A DNA stretch of 64,000 bases from Ophthalmolycus amberensis (Eukaryota; Chordata; Actinopteri; Perciformes; Zoarcidae), in contig JAFEUB010001190.1 of NCBI GenBank assembly GCA_024529925.1, forward strand, positions 62,001-126,000. Direction: 5' to 3'. Numbering within the stretch: position 1 is the stretch's first letter; the number at the start of each line of letters is the position of its first letter. The notes below the pieces were generated by a model. The model did no database searches, was not told the DNA's origin, and was given only the letters and a program-made list of their open reading frames with translations. A program made the translations under genes and the position numbers. This document shows positions 48,237 through 59,757 of the stretch, one piece after another.

Positions 48237-48796
48237 TAATGAAACTCTAACGTGCGTTCAGACTGTAGGACGAGACTTTTGCATGCCTAGGCCTGTTTAT
48301 TCCTCAGTCTCCTCTCATGCAGGCTCACTCATAATGTCCTTGCTGTCATTGTTTGGGGCTGTCAATCATGATATCAGCCGTTTGAGATCAGCTGGTCTCT
48401 TCTATCGGATAGCACAGTGACTCGATTACATCGTTATAGCCTATCATCTTGCTGCCGTCTCGTTTTAAATATGATTGTCTCTCTACCGTCAGCACGTTCA
48501 TGCTGCTGTTACGCACCCATCCACCTCACCATCACCGCCCCAGTCTCCGCATATTCATCCGCTTCATCAACTCGTCATTCTGTCAGCCTCATCAGCCACC
48601 ACCACCACCAGTGTCTGGACTCCACGGGGGGGATATATCTTGCTGCTGCTCAGGGCAGACCCCCCCTCGATTACACATCTCCCTGTAGAATCCAAGCGCC
48701 AAAACCTCTCTCAAGACTTTATCATCACATATCATCTGTCAAAAAGAAATAATAAAAACTATCTTTTTTTCTTCTGACTTATCTCTCCTGATTGAA
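48237..48796 (+). repeat. ~560-bp interspersed repeat, family W copy 2
   Basis: Partner of 17834-18367. The shared region starts at TAATGAAACTCTAACG and ends at TCTCTCCTGATTGAA. It differs by small indels, a longer CAC run (CCACCACCACCACCAG near 48597) and a more T-rich stretch near the right end. Three overlapping plus frames (48417-48752, 48449-48688, 48475-48777) resemble those of copy 1, but since all three frames are open the cause is base composition rather than coding selection. Confidence 0.88.
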
Positions 48797-51254
48797 ATAT
48801 AATAATGCAGAATCATATCTATCCTGGCAACCAAGCCTTTAGTCCTCATTTCCTTTGCTAGATCTGCATGAGTTTTAGAGATCAGTGCAAGAAATGTACA
48901 AACCCTTTTTCAATAAAAAAATATATCGATGAAATACAACTGAAATTCTGGTAAAGGGACCCGGAGCACTGTGGGATATGTTGTCATACAACAGTAGTCT
49001 CTGATACAGACAACTGAATCTCCCTTCCCTTTGGTTTGACTTTGGTGTCAGCTTAAGGACGATAAGTGTTGTTCCCTGCCTGTTTTGCAAAAAACTGACA
49101 CAGTGTGTCTGTGCATGTTTGGTATTCGATGCCCTTTACTGCACCAAAGTCAGAGGAGAAGTGCAGTGGCGGACGAACTTTTGATCTCAAGGATTATCAT
49201 TTTTTGAGCTTATGTTACCAGCTACCAGGTCAAAGGTGCAACGCTTTGCAAAACCCTGTTTTGTGATATCGGTTTTGGGGATATTTTTGGACAAATTATA
49301 TTTGATGTACATTCCTTTTAAAAGAGTCGAATAGAATACAGTATTTCATTACATTACCTCTGACTATAAGGCTGAATAATTATAATTGAAGTCGTGGCAC
49401 ATGGAGTTCGTGGCTGAGTCATTTATAGAAATCAAGGTCTGACTGGTGGATGTCCACATTCAGTAGCCAAACTGTCCCTACAGTTTGCCTCCAGTTTCTA
49501 TTTAGCTCCTTACCCGATGTCATTAAAATGACTTCTCTACATCAGCCATTGATGGAGCAGAGCAACAGGGCCACAAAATGTGTTATCTCTCCCAACGCTC
49601 ATTTAATTTGAAGCACCATATATTCCCGCTTGGCTGTTCTGTACTTCCCATACAAGGACATCAGATTTCACTCTGAAGCCATTTTTGTGGCAGGATCAAA
49701 ACTGCTTTTCTACAGAGTGCAGTGGATTGTAAAGGGAGGAGAAAGCATTGATTTCATTGGCAATAACTAACCTAAAAGGAGGCAGTTTTGGACACATGTA
49801 CGGTGTCTCTCCTCATCCTCACCTCTCGGTGTGTGCCCGGCAATGCCAACCAAACACTGTATTCCACACATTTGCATCTGCATCGTGCTGCATTAAGTGC
49901 ACTTTGTGTGCTTTCATTCACAAAACCAGAGCTGCCAGGAATCAATTATTTTCTACCAACAAGAAAAGGAAGTAAAAGTAATCCTTGTACACTGAATCTG
50001 TTGTACTACGTCTGTGTATTCAGGAAGAATGGAACCAGTAATAGGATTATCTTTGTGACAGCTCTGTCAACACTACATTGTGGAAAGTTCACATTCGTAA
50101 CATCTTCGTTCCTATCATGGACTATGACGCCACCTGTGATGATCACCGCCGATGATGCAACATTATAACAAACCTGTGCAAGGTTCATGTCATTTGTCAA
50201 ACTGCTGTGGAATGGATTTATCAACAGCTTGAGGTTTTAAGGTGTAGTGGTTGAGGTGTATTCTTGTCTTTATATTCACAAGGACACAGTGAAGAATAAG
50301 TGGTGACTTAATCACTTTCAGGAATGCCTTCTAACGTTTCATTGCTCTGCCAAACATTTAGAGAGACTGTGAGGGATTTACGAATTTTGGTCAAATAAAT
50401 TGTATTTGTAAGAGATGATACGGTGGATCTATGTTCTGTAGAATCACTAACTGTTCCAACCCATTTAAAAATTGATACCCACATATAATACATTGATTTA
50501 AAAAAAAGTGTTTTCTCATATAGTGCAAGGTTACAATTCTTGGGATGAGTGTCACTATTGTCTCTTGAAGTAATTGCAATTCCAGTCCCCAGTTAAAAAG
50601 GAAATATGGAACATTTAAAATAAATCTTAAGAAAAGCCCCTCGTTTTTTTCTATCCCATGGTGACTGGTGTTGGATATCAAAGCAAAATCCAATTAAGAA
50701 CTGTTGGGTGAATGAAGTACCACCGCTTTCTTCTTCTGCCCCTCTCCCTTAATTCACACCTCTTCAGCCATGTTTTTGAAGCCTGAAGTCTCGTATGCTG
50801 TACTTAACTTCTCAGTGCTTAGTTGTAGACCATTCTGAAGTTTTGTTTTCTTGTTCAGCTTTTTTTTTTAATGGGTCTGACATTGAAAGGACTTTTCAAA
50901 TTACAACAGCACACTCAAACCTTTTCACAGAAACTGCAACAAACTGTGTTAAGAGCTACAAAAAAATAGCTAATTTATGACATTTTGTAATGAAACATGC
51001 ATATCCAACGGGGACAGAGACATAGCCAGGATTAGATCTATTGAGGTCATTAGCCAACCACTAATAGCCAGCAAAGGTTTGACAGTACACCAAAAATAAA
51101 ATCCCTAAATGATTTAGTTTTTGGATTTGTAATTTTCAAATCTCAATTAACTATTTAAGTATATTTTATGTACATGAAATCCTTATTCGGGTTGTCTCTT
51201 TTTATTTGAAATTCAAACTACCATTGCCACAAGGGAAAATGTTCAATATTTGAC
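48797..51254. other. no recognisable feature
   Basis: AT-rich. The 126-codon plus frame at 49788-50168 and the 100-codon minus frame at 50391-50693 show no motif. Confidence 0.55.
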
Positions 51255-51291
51255 AATCATCTGGTCAAATAAAAGATTTGAACAGATGATT
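51255..51291. repeat. 16-bp hairpin with one mismatch
   Basis: AATCATCTGGTCAAAT (51255-51270) and ATTTGAACAGATGATT (51276-51291) pair at 15 of 16 positions around the loop AAAAG. A second short inverted repeat, CATCATGT/ACATGATG, follows at about 51323-51349. Confidence 0.8.
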
Positions 51292-53083
51292 ATCTATGAT
51301 GATTATCCAGATATTATACAGCCATCATGTGGTCAAGCTCTACATGATGGGTCTTGTACTTGACCCATTGGATGCCCTGTCAGTAAACTAGATGTTTGTC
51401 GTTCCTTTGCTCACGCAAAATGGGCTTGGCACAAAATGTTGTGCCAGTCCATAATGTAGATGTTGAGATATTTCCCTGAATGAGTGAAAAGATTGACCTG
51501 ATTTGTATTGTATTCTCCCACCTCAGTGTCCTCAGTAGTAGCTACTGCCCTAGGATGACGTATCTGGGGGGGGGGGAAACCATGGAAGGATGGACAGAGT
51601 ATTTTACTTTATGTTTAAGATATCATGAAGGCGTGATGCACAAGCCTCATCGGTTCTTTCTATTGTCTGACCTTGGCGTCTATTTAGTACCCTGTTACTC
51701 TGCTCTGAAAGCTTTATAGCCTTCATAATGGGAGACAATGACATTATCAAAGCTTTATTTCGCCATAAGCAGCCCCCGGGTTCCAGCTCTTCTCTCCCTG
51801 GTTAACGGTAGATAAGAAACAGGTTTATAAAGATGGGATTACAAAAGGCTGAACAGCTGCTGAAGGATGTTCACTGAGGGATCTCACTAAACTACATCAG
51901 CTAATCTACATTTCAGACAACAATTTGTTATGCAGATGTGTTAGCACTATAGTAAGTTATGGAAAAGTTTTTGACGTCCACATTGACTAAAAAACTTCCA
52001 TATTCACTTGAAGACAAACCTTGAAGATTCCTGTTATACTTCCTGTATTGCCGTGCCTGAATTGAAGAACACACACAGCATTGATGCTGCCTTTGTCTTT
52101 ATCTGATATCCATATTAAAAATGTTGAAATCTGTACTGTACCATAGCTTATGCAGTTAGCTGATCATTGTGTCTTCCAGTTGTACACACTGAAAGAAGAA
52201 CAGAGGATTTTTTGCAGTCACATTTATTTGTGGTGGCAGTGGGTTCCCACTCTGACAGGTCTGCACGACTCTCGCAGGAATCTCATGCATATATTTGGGG
52301 CTATTAAACCATTTTTAAAAAGCTATTTTGCATGCATACAGTCTCATCATTACAATGCAAATGAGATCGGTGGGATGGCAAATAAGGTGTGAATGAGAAA
52401 ATGGAAAATGGATGAGTAAAACCACTTGGATGCACATCTGTGAGGGCAGCCATATTAGTTTGGATGCCCATTACAGTCAAGCTTTATTTACGGTTTTGTT
52501 ATTTTGATATCAAGCTGCGTACACAAAAGCCTTATCTCGAAGCATAGTAGTTCTCTATAATAATACAACTTAGCTGTAAATATGTTCCTGTCACACACTG
52601 AACACTGTTGCCTGCTGTCCTTGGCAAGATGCTCTGCATTTGCTATTAGCTCTATTTGAGTCTGTCACTTAGATATATTCCAGTGGTTTTCATTTACAAA
52701 ATCAACGACTGTGGAAATGAGCAGCATCCTTTTAGACATCCAGGGTGACATTTTTCACCGCAGCAGTCTGTGATAGCAGCCTACTGGGAGATAAGACGAG
52801 TCTGTGAAGCGACACCTGAACTTGTCATCCTTATAACCCATCAGGGGTCCTGCCACACAACCTGAAGAAATCTTGTGATCCATCAGATTTCACAAACAGG
52901 ACTCAGGTTGTGTGTGGGAGGGCTATGGGAATATACAGTGCAGTTACAAAGATATGTAGGTGGTGTTTTATAGATGTCTATGCTAATAAATTAGAATTAT
53001 AGACCAATAAAACTCACAAGTAAACATCATGCAAAATATGTTTGCTATAAAAACTGGAGGGCTTTGGTATAAATTTCGTTATT
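51292..53083. other. no gene recognised; possibly conserved block
   Basis: There is an 11-base G run at 51566-51576. The block 52200-52395 is unusual for its balanced composition and contains GCATGCATA and an ATGCAAAT octamer (52355-52362), which POU proteins bind; it resembles conserved non-coding DNA, untested. Confidence 0.45.
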
Positions 53084-53180
53084 TCAGCGTCCTTGTGGCT
53101 CAGGGGGGCTGAGACATATGTAACTGAGATGTACGTATGTTGCTCAAATCCAGCCAGGACCGCGGTTATCACTGTATTCT
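53084..53180 (+). repeat. tRNA-derived SINE remnant
   Basis: CTTGTGGCTCAGGGGGGCTG resembles an A box with the fish SINE start 'cttgtggctcagtgg', and 40 bases on GTTGCTCAAATCCAGCCAGG resembles a B box (consensus GGTTCGAATCC) followed by the usual CCGGC/CCAGCC. Spacing fits an RNA polymerase III promoter. Both boxes are worn, so transcription is unlikely. Confidence 0.58.
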
Positions 53181-53564
53181 TTCAGGAAATCAGAGGGAAG
53201 TTTACATTCTGAAGTTAAAAACTGACTCTGTGGTATTTAACAGGCTGAGTCCAAGATGTCTGATATACTTAAATCGGCAATAATCAATATCCTTATATTA
53301 ACAATAGATCAAGTGACTATGTTTATGTTATGTCTATGAGAAAAGAGTCGCTGGTAGTAACAAACCCATTGAGAATTATTACCCAAATCTGCAGCTGCCT
53401 CAGCTCTTTTGAGCTTTTTATCGTCTTTTTGGCTCGATTTGCAGTTTTGGTTCACTCTTACTCAACAGTGGTGTTTCCAGACGTATTAGGCAGCAATTTT
53501 CAGCACAAAATCTCCAATGAAAACACTATCCGCTACCTACCAACACCAATAACCAGCAAACTCT

Positions 53565-53840
53565 CAGCGTGGAGGCCGCTGTTCGGTCCGCATGTGAAAC
53601 GTTGATGTTTAACGGCACTTCCGTTGTTTTCTACAATCTTTTCCTAAACCAGCTAAGAAGTTTTGTTGCCTTAACCTAACTATGTGTTTAGCGATCTATT
53701 ACTAAACCTAACCAAGTAGTGTAGTTGCCTAAACTGTTATTTACTGTGAAAACGGAAGTTTAATTTGAAAAGACTCTGTGCATGTACCACGCCGGAATTG
53801 ACACATTTTGCTGGCTTTCATAGGAAAACATGCGTACATT
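53565..53840 (+). repeat. teleost interspersed repeat with CCTAACC motifs
   Basis: CATGTGAAACGTTGATGTTT, GGCACTTCCGTTGTTTTC, then TTTCCTAAACCAGCTAAG, GTTGCCTTAACCTAACTA and ACTAAACCTAACCAAGTAGT, ending around GAAAACATGCGTACATTTTT. The spaced 'CTAAACCTAACCAAGTAGTTTTGTTGCC' style is common in percomorph repeats; a related phrase occurs in family X (ACTTAGTTAGGTTTAG on the opposite strand). Confidence 0.55.
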
Positions 53841-56249
53841 TTTCATAGCAACTTTATAAGGTGATAATATGTTGTGTTTACAGCATGTTGCACTGCCCCA
53901 AAGAGGCTAGAAATCAATTAATGCAACTTTATATTTGACTACTTACTTGTAGACAAACTAAATTATTTAAGAGGTAGGGCCAGGGCCTTCACAATACTTA
54001 ATTTTAAGAATATAAGCATGTTTGAATATTATCTTTTCTTAACAAAATATACCAAACAGCTCAGTGCATCACTGTTAGCCTGAAGTCATAGAAGCTTCAT
54101 TAATTTAAATCAGGAAATATCTAATCCAATAACAACCTATGAGTGCAAGTTATAGTTCAATACCCAGTACTATGAAAGGCTCAATGTTTCTCAACAAGAA
54201 TGTCATTTCCAATGTGAAGAAGGCTTTGAAACAGCATTTAGACCTTAATGTTGGAGGATCAAATTTACTGAGAATATAAATGAACAGTTTACTGAATAAC
54301 GATGTATGAAATTTCCATATAAACACAAAAGAAAATTGAGGTTTATCTTTGGTTGTTTGGTGCATTGGATGGATGTGGACTGGAATGTATGTTCTCTCAT
54401 ATTGTTGATGCCATCATGTCTCTATACGTGTCCGACTTTAATTCCATGTGCCTCATAGAGATGTTTGTTCTGTTTGCTAATTTGTTTAGCATAAGAAATG
54501 TATAACAGCCAAAGCTGACATTGCACTGCTTTGCCATTCAATAAAACCAAACCATCTCAAGAACTGAAATAATAAAATACTTCAACAAACAATTAATCGT
54601 TTTTATGATAAAAAACAATTTCAATTCTATTCAACTTTTAATAAACAAAACACAAGACAAATTACTACATTTAAATCTGATTATCAGGACAACGTGTAGC
54701 TGGATTTTTCAAATGACATTTGAGAAAACATTTTACAAACCCATTTATTTTAAAAGTTGGTTTTCATAGATTCAAACAAACAGAGGACTGTTAGTCAGGA
54801 GACCGCTGATTGTGTCCTGTGAGGAACCAAAAGTCAATGTTCACTTATTCTAATAAACGTCCGCAAGTTAAATTCGGTAACAAATTTATTTGAAGCCAAA
54901 TCATAATGTTTAACTAAACCTCACGAAGTCCCCTGGGGACAGATCTCAGAGACATGAATGGACCAGCACATGACATTTAAATGAGCATTGATCCACTCTG
55001 TGCAAATGAACACTGTGGGCTCTTGAAATGTACAGAAATATCCAATGTTTCAGTGTGTCTCTGTATCTCGCAGTCCTCCATCACTCGACTTCTTTTTACA
55101 TTTTTTATACGTGTCATCCAGTTATTTTCAGACTGTATGTATTCGACTGTGACAAGCTGAGTGATTCCCTGAGTGCACTAGGCCTGTTAGCCTGTATCAA
55201 CATACCATGCTATGGAAAAAATACAAATTGGACCTTTGCACGTTCCTACACATACAACCCACTACAGGCAGCTCTCCCCTCCTCGTTTTTCCCCTTCCCA
55301 AACTGAGAAATGACTCCTTGTCTTTCTCCTTTAGGTCCGGCCCTATTGAGCATCCTCACAGCCGTTTAGAGCAGAAGTCCTCAGATGATTTGGCTCGATC
55401 AATGGCTTGGAATTATTCACTCTGCGTCTCCAGGAATGTTCTGCATACCAGATTCACAACCTGATTGAATTTTCCACACTCGCCTCCTCTCTAATGTCAC
55501 TCACACCTCACTAAAGCAACACTGTCATGGTCCGTTAGCCAGCTCAATATTCCCCTACTGGCATTTTCTTTTCTGTCTGGATCAGGAGATGGAGAAAAAC
55601 AACGAGTAAGGGAATATTCTTCTTGTTATTTTCAGCCAGCAGGGAGGAAAAATAACAAAGAGGGGTTTTGTTTTGTTTTGTCGACAGAAATAGTGACTGG
55701 CCTTTCTCAGCAGGGAGTCGACTGTCATAGCATTTTGATACAGGTGGAGTCGCATTATGGAGCACCACAGAGAACAGCAATCATCAATTATGTTGCATCT
55801 CTCAACAACACCAGAGGCTGATTCACTCTCTTGGGAAGACTCAAAATGAAGTACCGGTACAGTTGGTGCTGTTCCCTACAACACATAGTTTTCTCTTTTT
55901 GAATGTGGAGTGTGTTAAAGTGTGTGTCTGTGCATAGGAGGAGGTAAGTTAAGCAAAATTGTTGTCCAAAGATCCAAATTCATGTCATTTAATGGTTCAC
56001 TTTCTGCATTCGGCCCTCATTCATCAGGCAGGGAGAGGTGTGGAGGATGCAAAGCTTTTACTTGATAATCTATATAAACTCAGAGAAAAGAAGCATGCAC
56101 ATGCCAAGCTTTTTTTTTGCTGACGTATTATGGCATTCAACAGGATGCGGCTGGATCTTCTGATTAAAAGGTTGTGATGTGACTTTAATTTGCCTCACCA
56201 GCTTGTATTTTTAAATCTTCTTGACTGACAGAGAGCAGAGGGTCTTTGT
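53841..56249. other. no recognisable feature
   Basis: AT-rich. Frames of 71-92 codons (54150-54365, 55028-55464, 55544-55780) without motifs. Confidence 0.55.
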
Positions 56250-56510
56250 AAATGGACGTTGCTCAGACTCTGGAGTTATGTCCACAGGCCCGCCTCGTGT
56301 GGTCTTTCACCCTTTTACTCTTCATCATGTACAGCTACGGATGCAGGAGCTCTCAGGAGGACACCTATTGGGTCAAAATTTCTGACGACACTGCATTGCT
56401 GTCCCTTCTCCGAGGTTCAGAATCAGACCACAGGAATGCTCTCACAGATTTTATTTCTTATTGTATTGACCACTTTTTCGACTTAAATATGTCAAAAAAA
56501 AAACTACCAG
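56250..56510 (+). pseudogene. LINE reverse transcriptase core relic (Rex1/L2-like)
   Basis: The plus frame (56252-56557, 101 codons with no stop inside) encodes FTLLLFIMYSYGCRSSQEDT, YWVKISDDTALLSLLRGSES and DHRNALTDFISYCIDHFFDL, NMSKKK. This is the RT palm: the LSPLLFxLYTxDC strand, then the [YF]ADD box, here ISDD (both catalytic aspartates kept, Ala changed to Ser), then the WCxxNxLxLNxxKTK strand, with WC changed to YC. Upstream, the PQGCVLSP motif is replaced by PQARLVWSF. The frame ends in unrelated sequence. No endonuclease or 3' tail is attached. Dead, but open by luck or moderate age. Confidence 0.88.
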
Positions 56511-57059
56511 GGCTAACAGCGCTAACAGAGCAAACAGTGGCAAACTTGCTGAGTTAATAGTATAATAATGCTGTATATTGCATTATGAATAAATCTAATA
56601 ATTGTGTTTTTTTTATTGTAAAAGGGTCACTCAGAGTGACATACCTTCAGAGAATCATTAGCAATTTTGGGTCATCGTTTTGGTTTATCCGACACTTGCA
56701 TTTTCTACATGGTTCAGTCTTCTGTTATACACTAAATAGAATAGGACCATAACAAATTTGATCAATTACACCTGTGTTAATGGCATGTCAAAATGGCTGC
56801 TGTGAAAGCGCCTATAAAACTACGTATATGAGAGGCCCAGGCCATGGCACACCAATTAAACATTCTCCAACAAACAGACGAACACAGATGTTTGTTTGGT
56901 GTTCATCAATTCCAAAGGTAGAGTTGGGAGTCTATAAATCAGATGTTTCTTTGTTCACAAGTCCTGACAGTGGAATTTTGAACACTCTACAGATGGAAAG
57001 ACAAACGTATCTGTTCAGCAACAACAACAAAAGGGTTACAAACTGACTTTGTCATGCCT
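56511..57059. other. no recognisable feature
   Basis: AT-rich; the 90-codon plus frame at 56774-57046 has no motif. Confidence 0.6.
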
Positions 57060-57235
57060 GCTCGGCCCAGCACCAAAAGGTAGACAGACAATTCTAGCGA
57101 CTTGTTTGTTAGAAAAGACAAAGACATATTCTTCAAACTACAGCTAAAAAAACGAGTGAATACTTCACTTACATGCGGCCAAAACCACGGTGAACGACAA
57201 TATTACTCTGTGTCTGCTGTATTGTTTCAGAGGAG
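57060..57235 (+). repeat. teleost interspersed repeat, family Y (plus copy)
   Basis: CGGCCCAGCACCAAAAGGTA, GACAGACAATTCTAGCGACT, then ACGAGTGAATACTTCACTTA and TATTACTCTGTGTCTGCTGT follow the order of the fish repeat also found on the minus strand at 3895-4015; the middle section (AAAGAGCCAGATAT...) is deleted here. Confidence 0.6.
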
Positions 57236-57299
57236 GATCTTTTGTTATCATGTTAGCCCTAACTGTTCTAGAAACCAGACGTTTGTTGCAGCTTTTATC

Positions 57300-57602
57300 T
57301 GTGGAGATGGGTAAGAGCTCAGAGTAGGACCGCTGCCCCTTTGTGTTGCCTTTCGAGGTTATTCCTGCATCTGATAAGGATGTGTCCGAGACACTTCCCT
57401 TTAGAGGTTTTCCTGGAGCATATGGGAGGAGACCTCAGGGCAGACGCAGAACATGCTGGAGGGATTACATGTCCCATCTGGCCTGTAAACACCTTGGGAA
57501 CACCCAGGAGGAGCTGGAGGTTTGGGCTTCTTTTCTTTGCCTGCTGCCACCGCAATCCATACCTGGATAAGCACCCAAAAATGGATGTCTGTCAGCTTTT
57601 TT
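57300..57602 (+). mobile_element. LINE 3' end (RTE/Expander-like)
   Basis: From AGAGCTCAGAGTAGGACCGC to CTGGATAAGCACCCAAAAAT this follows the most widespread fish LINE tail: GGAGGAGACCTCAGGGCAGA, CGCAGAACATGCTGGAGGGA, TGGCCTGTAAACACCTTGGG, CACCCAGGAGGAGCTGGAGG and the end 'gataagc...aaaatggatg'. The frame 57343-57570 reads GRRPQGRRRTCWRDYMSHLA, the carboxy terminus of ORF2 (pattern GRRPRGRPRxRWRDYV), with about one deletion before VWASF. It is only the last 300 bases of the element, 5'-truncated on insertion. The clade name is from memory. Confidence 0.88.
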
Positions 57603-58553
57603 TTTTGTTGGGGGGTTGCCCCCTTCTGGACAAAATTTGATAAATGCTGCTTTAAATTCTAGAAAAATAAATCTCTGAAGCAGACCGCGGTATCCTTGTT
57701 ACATCACTTTAAATTTGAAGTAACGATGAAGAAATGAAAATAAAACAATGATGCCATTTGTAAGGATTATTTTCAATAACTCAGATGCAATTCATGAGAG
57801 CACTGGTTTGAATGCAGAGCGTCCTGTTGGCCCAAAAAGTGGACTTAGTGAGCGTTATCTTTGACCTAACGTGGGGCTGTTTGGCTTTGCACCTGCACGT
57901 TCATCACATCTTCAAAAGGAAGGCGCAGCGCTGCCTTGTGTTGATAAAACACTGGCTCGAGCCGATGGCTCTTTGAACACCAAGTGAAGGGGAGGGCAGG
58001 GGAGATATTTCATACACACATGAGTGCCCATGCACTTACTCTTTCACTTACTTACGTAAAACTTTCTCTTCTTCTCTTCCTCTCTTTACGCCTCTCAGCC
58101 CTCTCTGTCCTAAACCGTCTCTCTGGTGCTTTACTACAAACACATTTATACTTTATCTCTGTCCTCTTTACTTACTCTCACTGTCACCGTTTCTTCTTCT
58201 CCCTCTCTCATCTCTCATCTGTGTCTGTCTAAATGCGTTTCCAATCAGAGCAGCACCATCAGCATACTGAGAGCGTTCCGAGAGAGACAGGAGGGAGAAA
58301 GGACAAGACGGATCCAGGGAGACGCAGAAGACAGAAGAAGGCAGAGGACATCTGGAGCCTGGTTGCTAATTCATTCACAGATGACAAATGAGCCATTTTG
58401 TGACTGCTAATGGATGAGAGAAGTAGAGACAAACAATAAATGGATTTACTAAAATACATTTCTCCGCCATTGGAGACATTCAAGCCCATGAATTTAGAAA
58501 ATCTGTAAAAAATGGAGGTGAATCGGAGTGAAGTCATGAGTTAGATAGTTTTG
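57603..58553. other. no recognisable feature
   Basis: Contains a pyrimidine-rich stretch at about 58040-58220 (CTCTTCTTCTCTTCC and similar) which opens Ser/Leu-rich frames. No gene. Confidence 0.55.
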
Positions 58554-58622
58554 AAGGTAAAGTTCAACATTTTGGGAAATTCACTTGGTAAATGGACTGC
58601 ATTTGCATCGGGCTTTTATCAA
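58554..58622 (+). repeat. two short teleost repeat scraps joined
   Basis: AAAGTTCAACATTTTGGGAA (58558) is the start of family Z (see 4145 and 19207). At 58587 it passes directly into GGTAAATGGACTGCATTTGC and GGGCTTTTATC, the left edge of another abundant fish repeat ('ggtaaatggactgcatttatatagcgctttt'). Confidence 0.65.
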
Positions 58623-59695
58623 GAGCAAATTACGTTTTTGCTAACCATCGGGAGAAACTTGGGGTTCAGTGTCTCCCAAGACAAGAGAGTGGATCTTCAT
58701 ATCTAAATCTAATAAAGAAGACTTAAGCCCATTTGTTAAATGTTGAATTATTCCTTAAATTACAGTGCCTGGCTTCCTGTATGGGAAAGATAACTGTGTT
58801 CAAAGGATTTCAGTTGTGACTTCTCACTGCAGTGATAGCTCTGAGTTAAAAGATGCAGTTCAAAAACGTCTCGGCTTTCCAGCATGACCTGTTTCATTTT
58901 AATGTAAGCTTTGCTACACTCCTCCACATGGTGAAATCTTCCCTTTTCAGTGCAGCAGAGTTGAAGTTGTAAAGAGCCAGAAACTGTAAGGAATGTGTAA
59001 CCAACCTGTGGCCCGTGTCTTGCTGTCTCGCCTCAGCGGATGGTAATGAAAAATATGCCCTGCATCGTAATCACCGGTGACCCTCATGCAAAGGCTTGGT
59101 TGGCTCCTCTCTGGCCCCATGGGTGTCCTCTGAGCAAGGTCCTGACCGGCCACTAGTCCGTACCTGATGAGAATATTCATGACCATGTATGTTTGAATGC
59201 TAGGAGGCTTGCATTGATTTGTCTAAAATAACCCGGGGTGTTGCTGCCAGGTGTGGAAGCAAGGATGAAGTAAAGATATCTGATGAATGGGACAGGGAGT
59301 GCAGCTTCTGTGTGTATTATTTCAGCCTCCATAAACAGACCTTCAAAGCATCATGATTCTGGTAATATAACGAGACCGCGCTGCTGAATTGATCTGTGTA
59401 AACAGAGCCATATGGTTCTGCACACTTTCTCTCTCTGTCGGTATGTCAATGCCCATGTGAATCCAGCCCAACTCATTTAATAAGCACATGTTTTTTTCCA
59501 TTGTTCTGAAAGGTGGCAAAATGACAAGCTGGTATGGTAATATCAAACCACCTGTGTGATGGAAAGGTTAATCGTTTGAAGGAAAACACTCAGAGCTCAT
59601 TTCATTCACTTTGTTTGCTTTGTGTTTATTGGTTGATTCGAGTGTAATCATGCCATTTATGCGTGCTAATAGGAGGTAATTTATGCCGAAATATC

Positions 59696-59700
<5 letters not shown>
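58623..59700. other. no recognisable feature
   Basis: A more GC-balanced block at 59010-59190 carries a 79-codon minus frame with no motif; a GTACGG donor-like site follows ATCAG on that strand but no acceptor logic supports an exon. Confidence 0.5.
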
Positions 59701-59755
<55 letters not shown>

Positions 59756-59757
59756 TG
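59701..59757 (+). repeat. compound (GT)n-(GCGT)n microsatellite
   Basis: About 18 GT units pass into five GCGT units (59737-59756). Confidence 0.97.

Noticed and set aside
48417..48777. Overlapping 79-111 codon frames shared with the copy at 18 kb
   Set aside because: All three frames are open in the same stretch and no motif is present, so a repeat with biased composition explains them better than a gene.
49788..50168. 126-codon plus open frame
   Set aside because: No family motif; overlapping frames on both strands.
58947..59186. Possible exon on the minus strand in a GC-balanced block
   Set aside because: A GTACGG donor-like site exists but no convincing acceptor or known protein motif.
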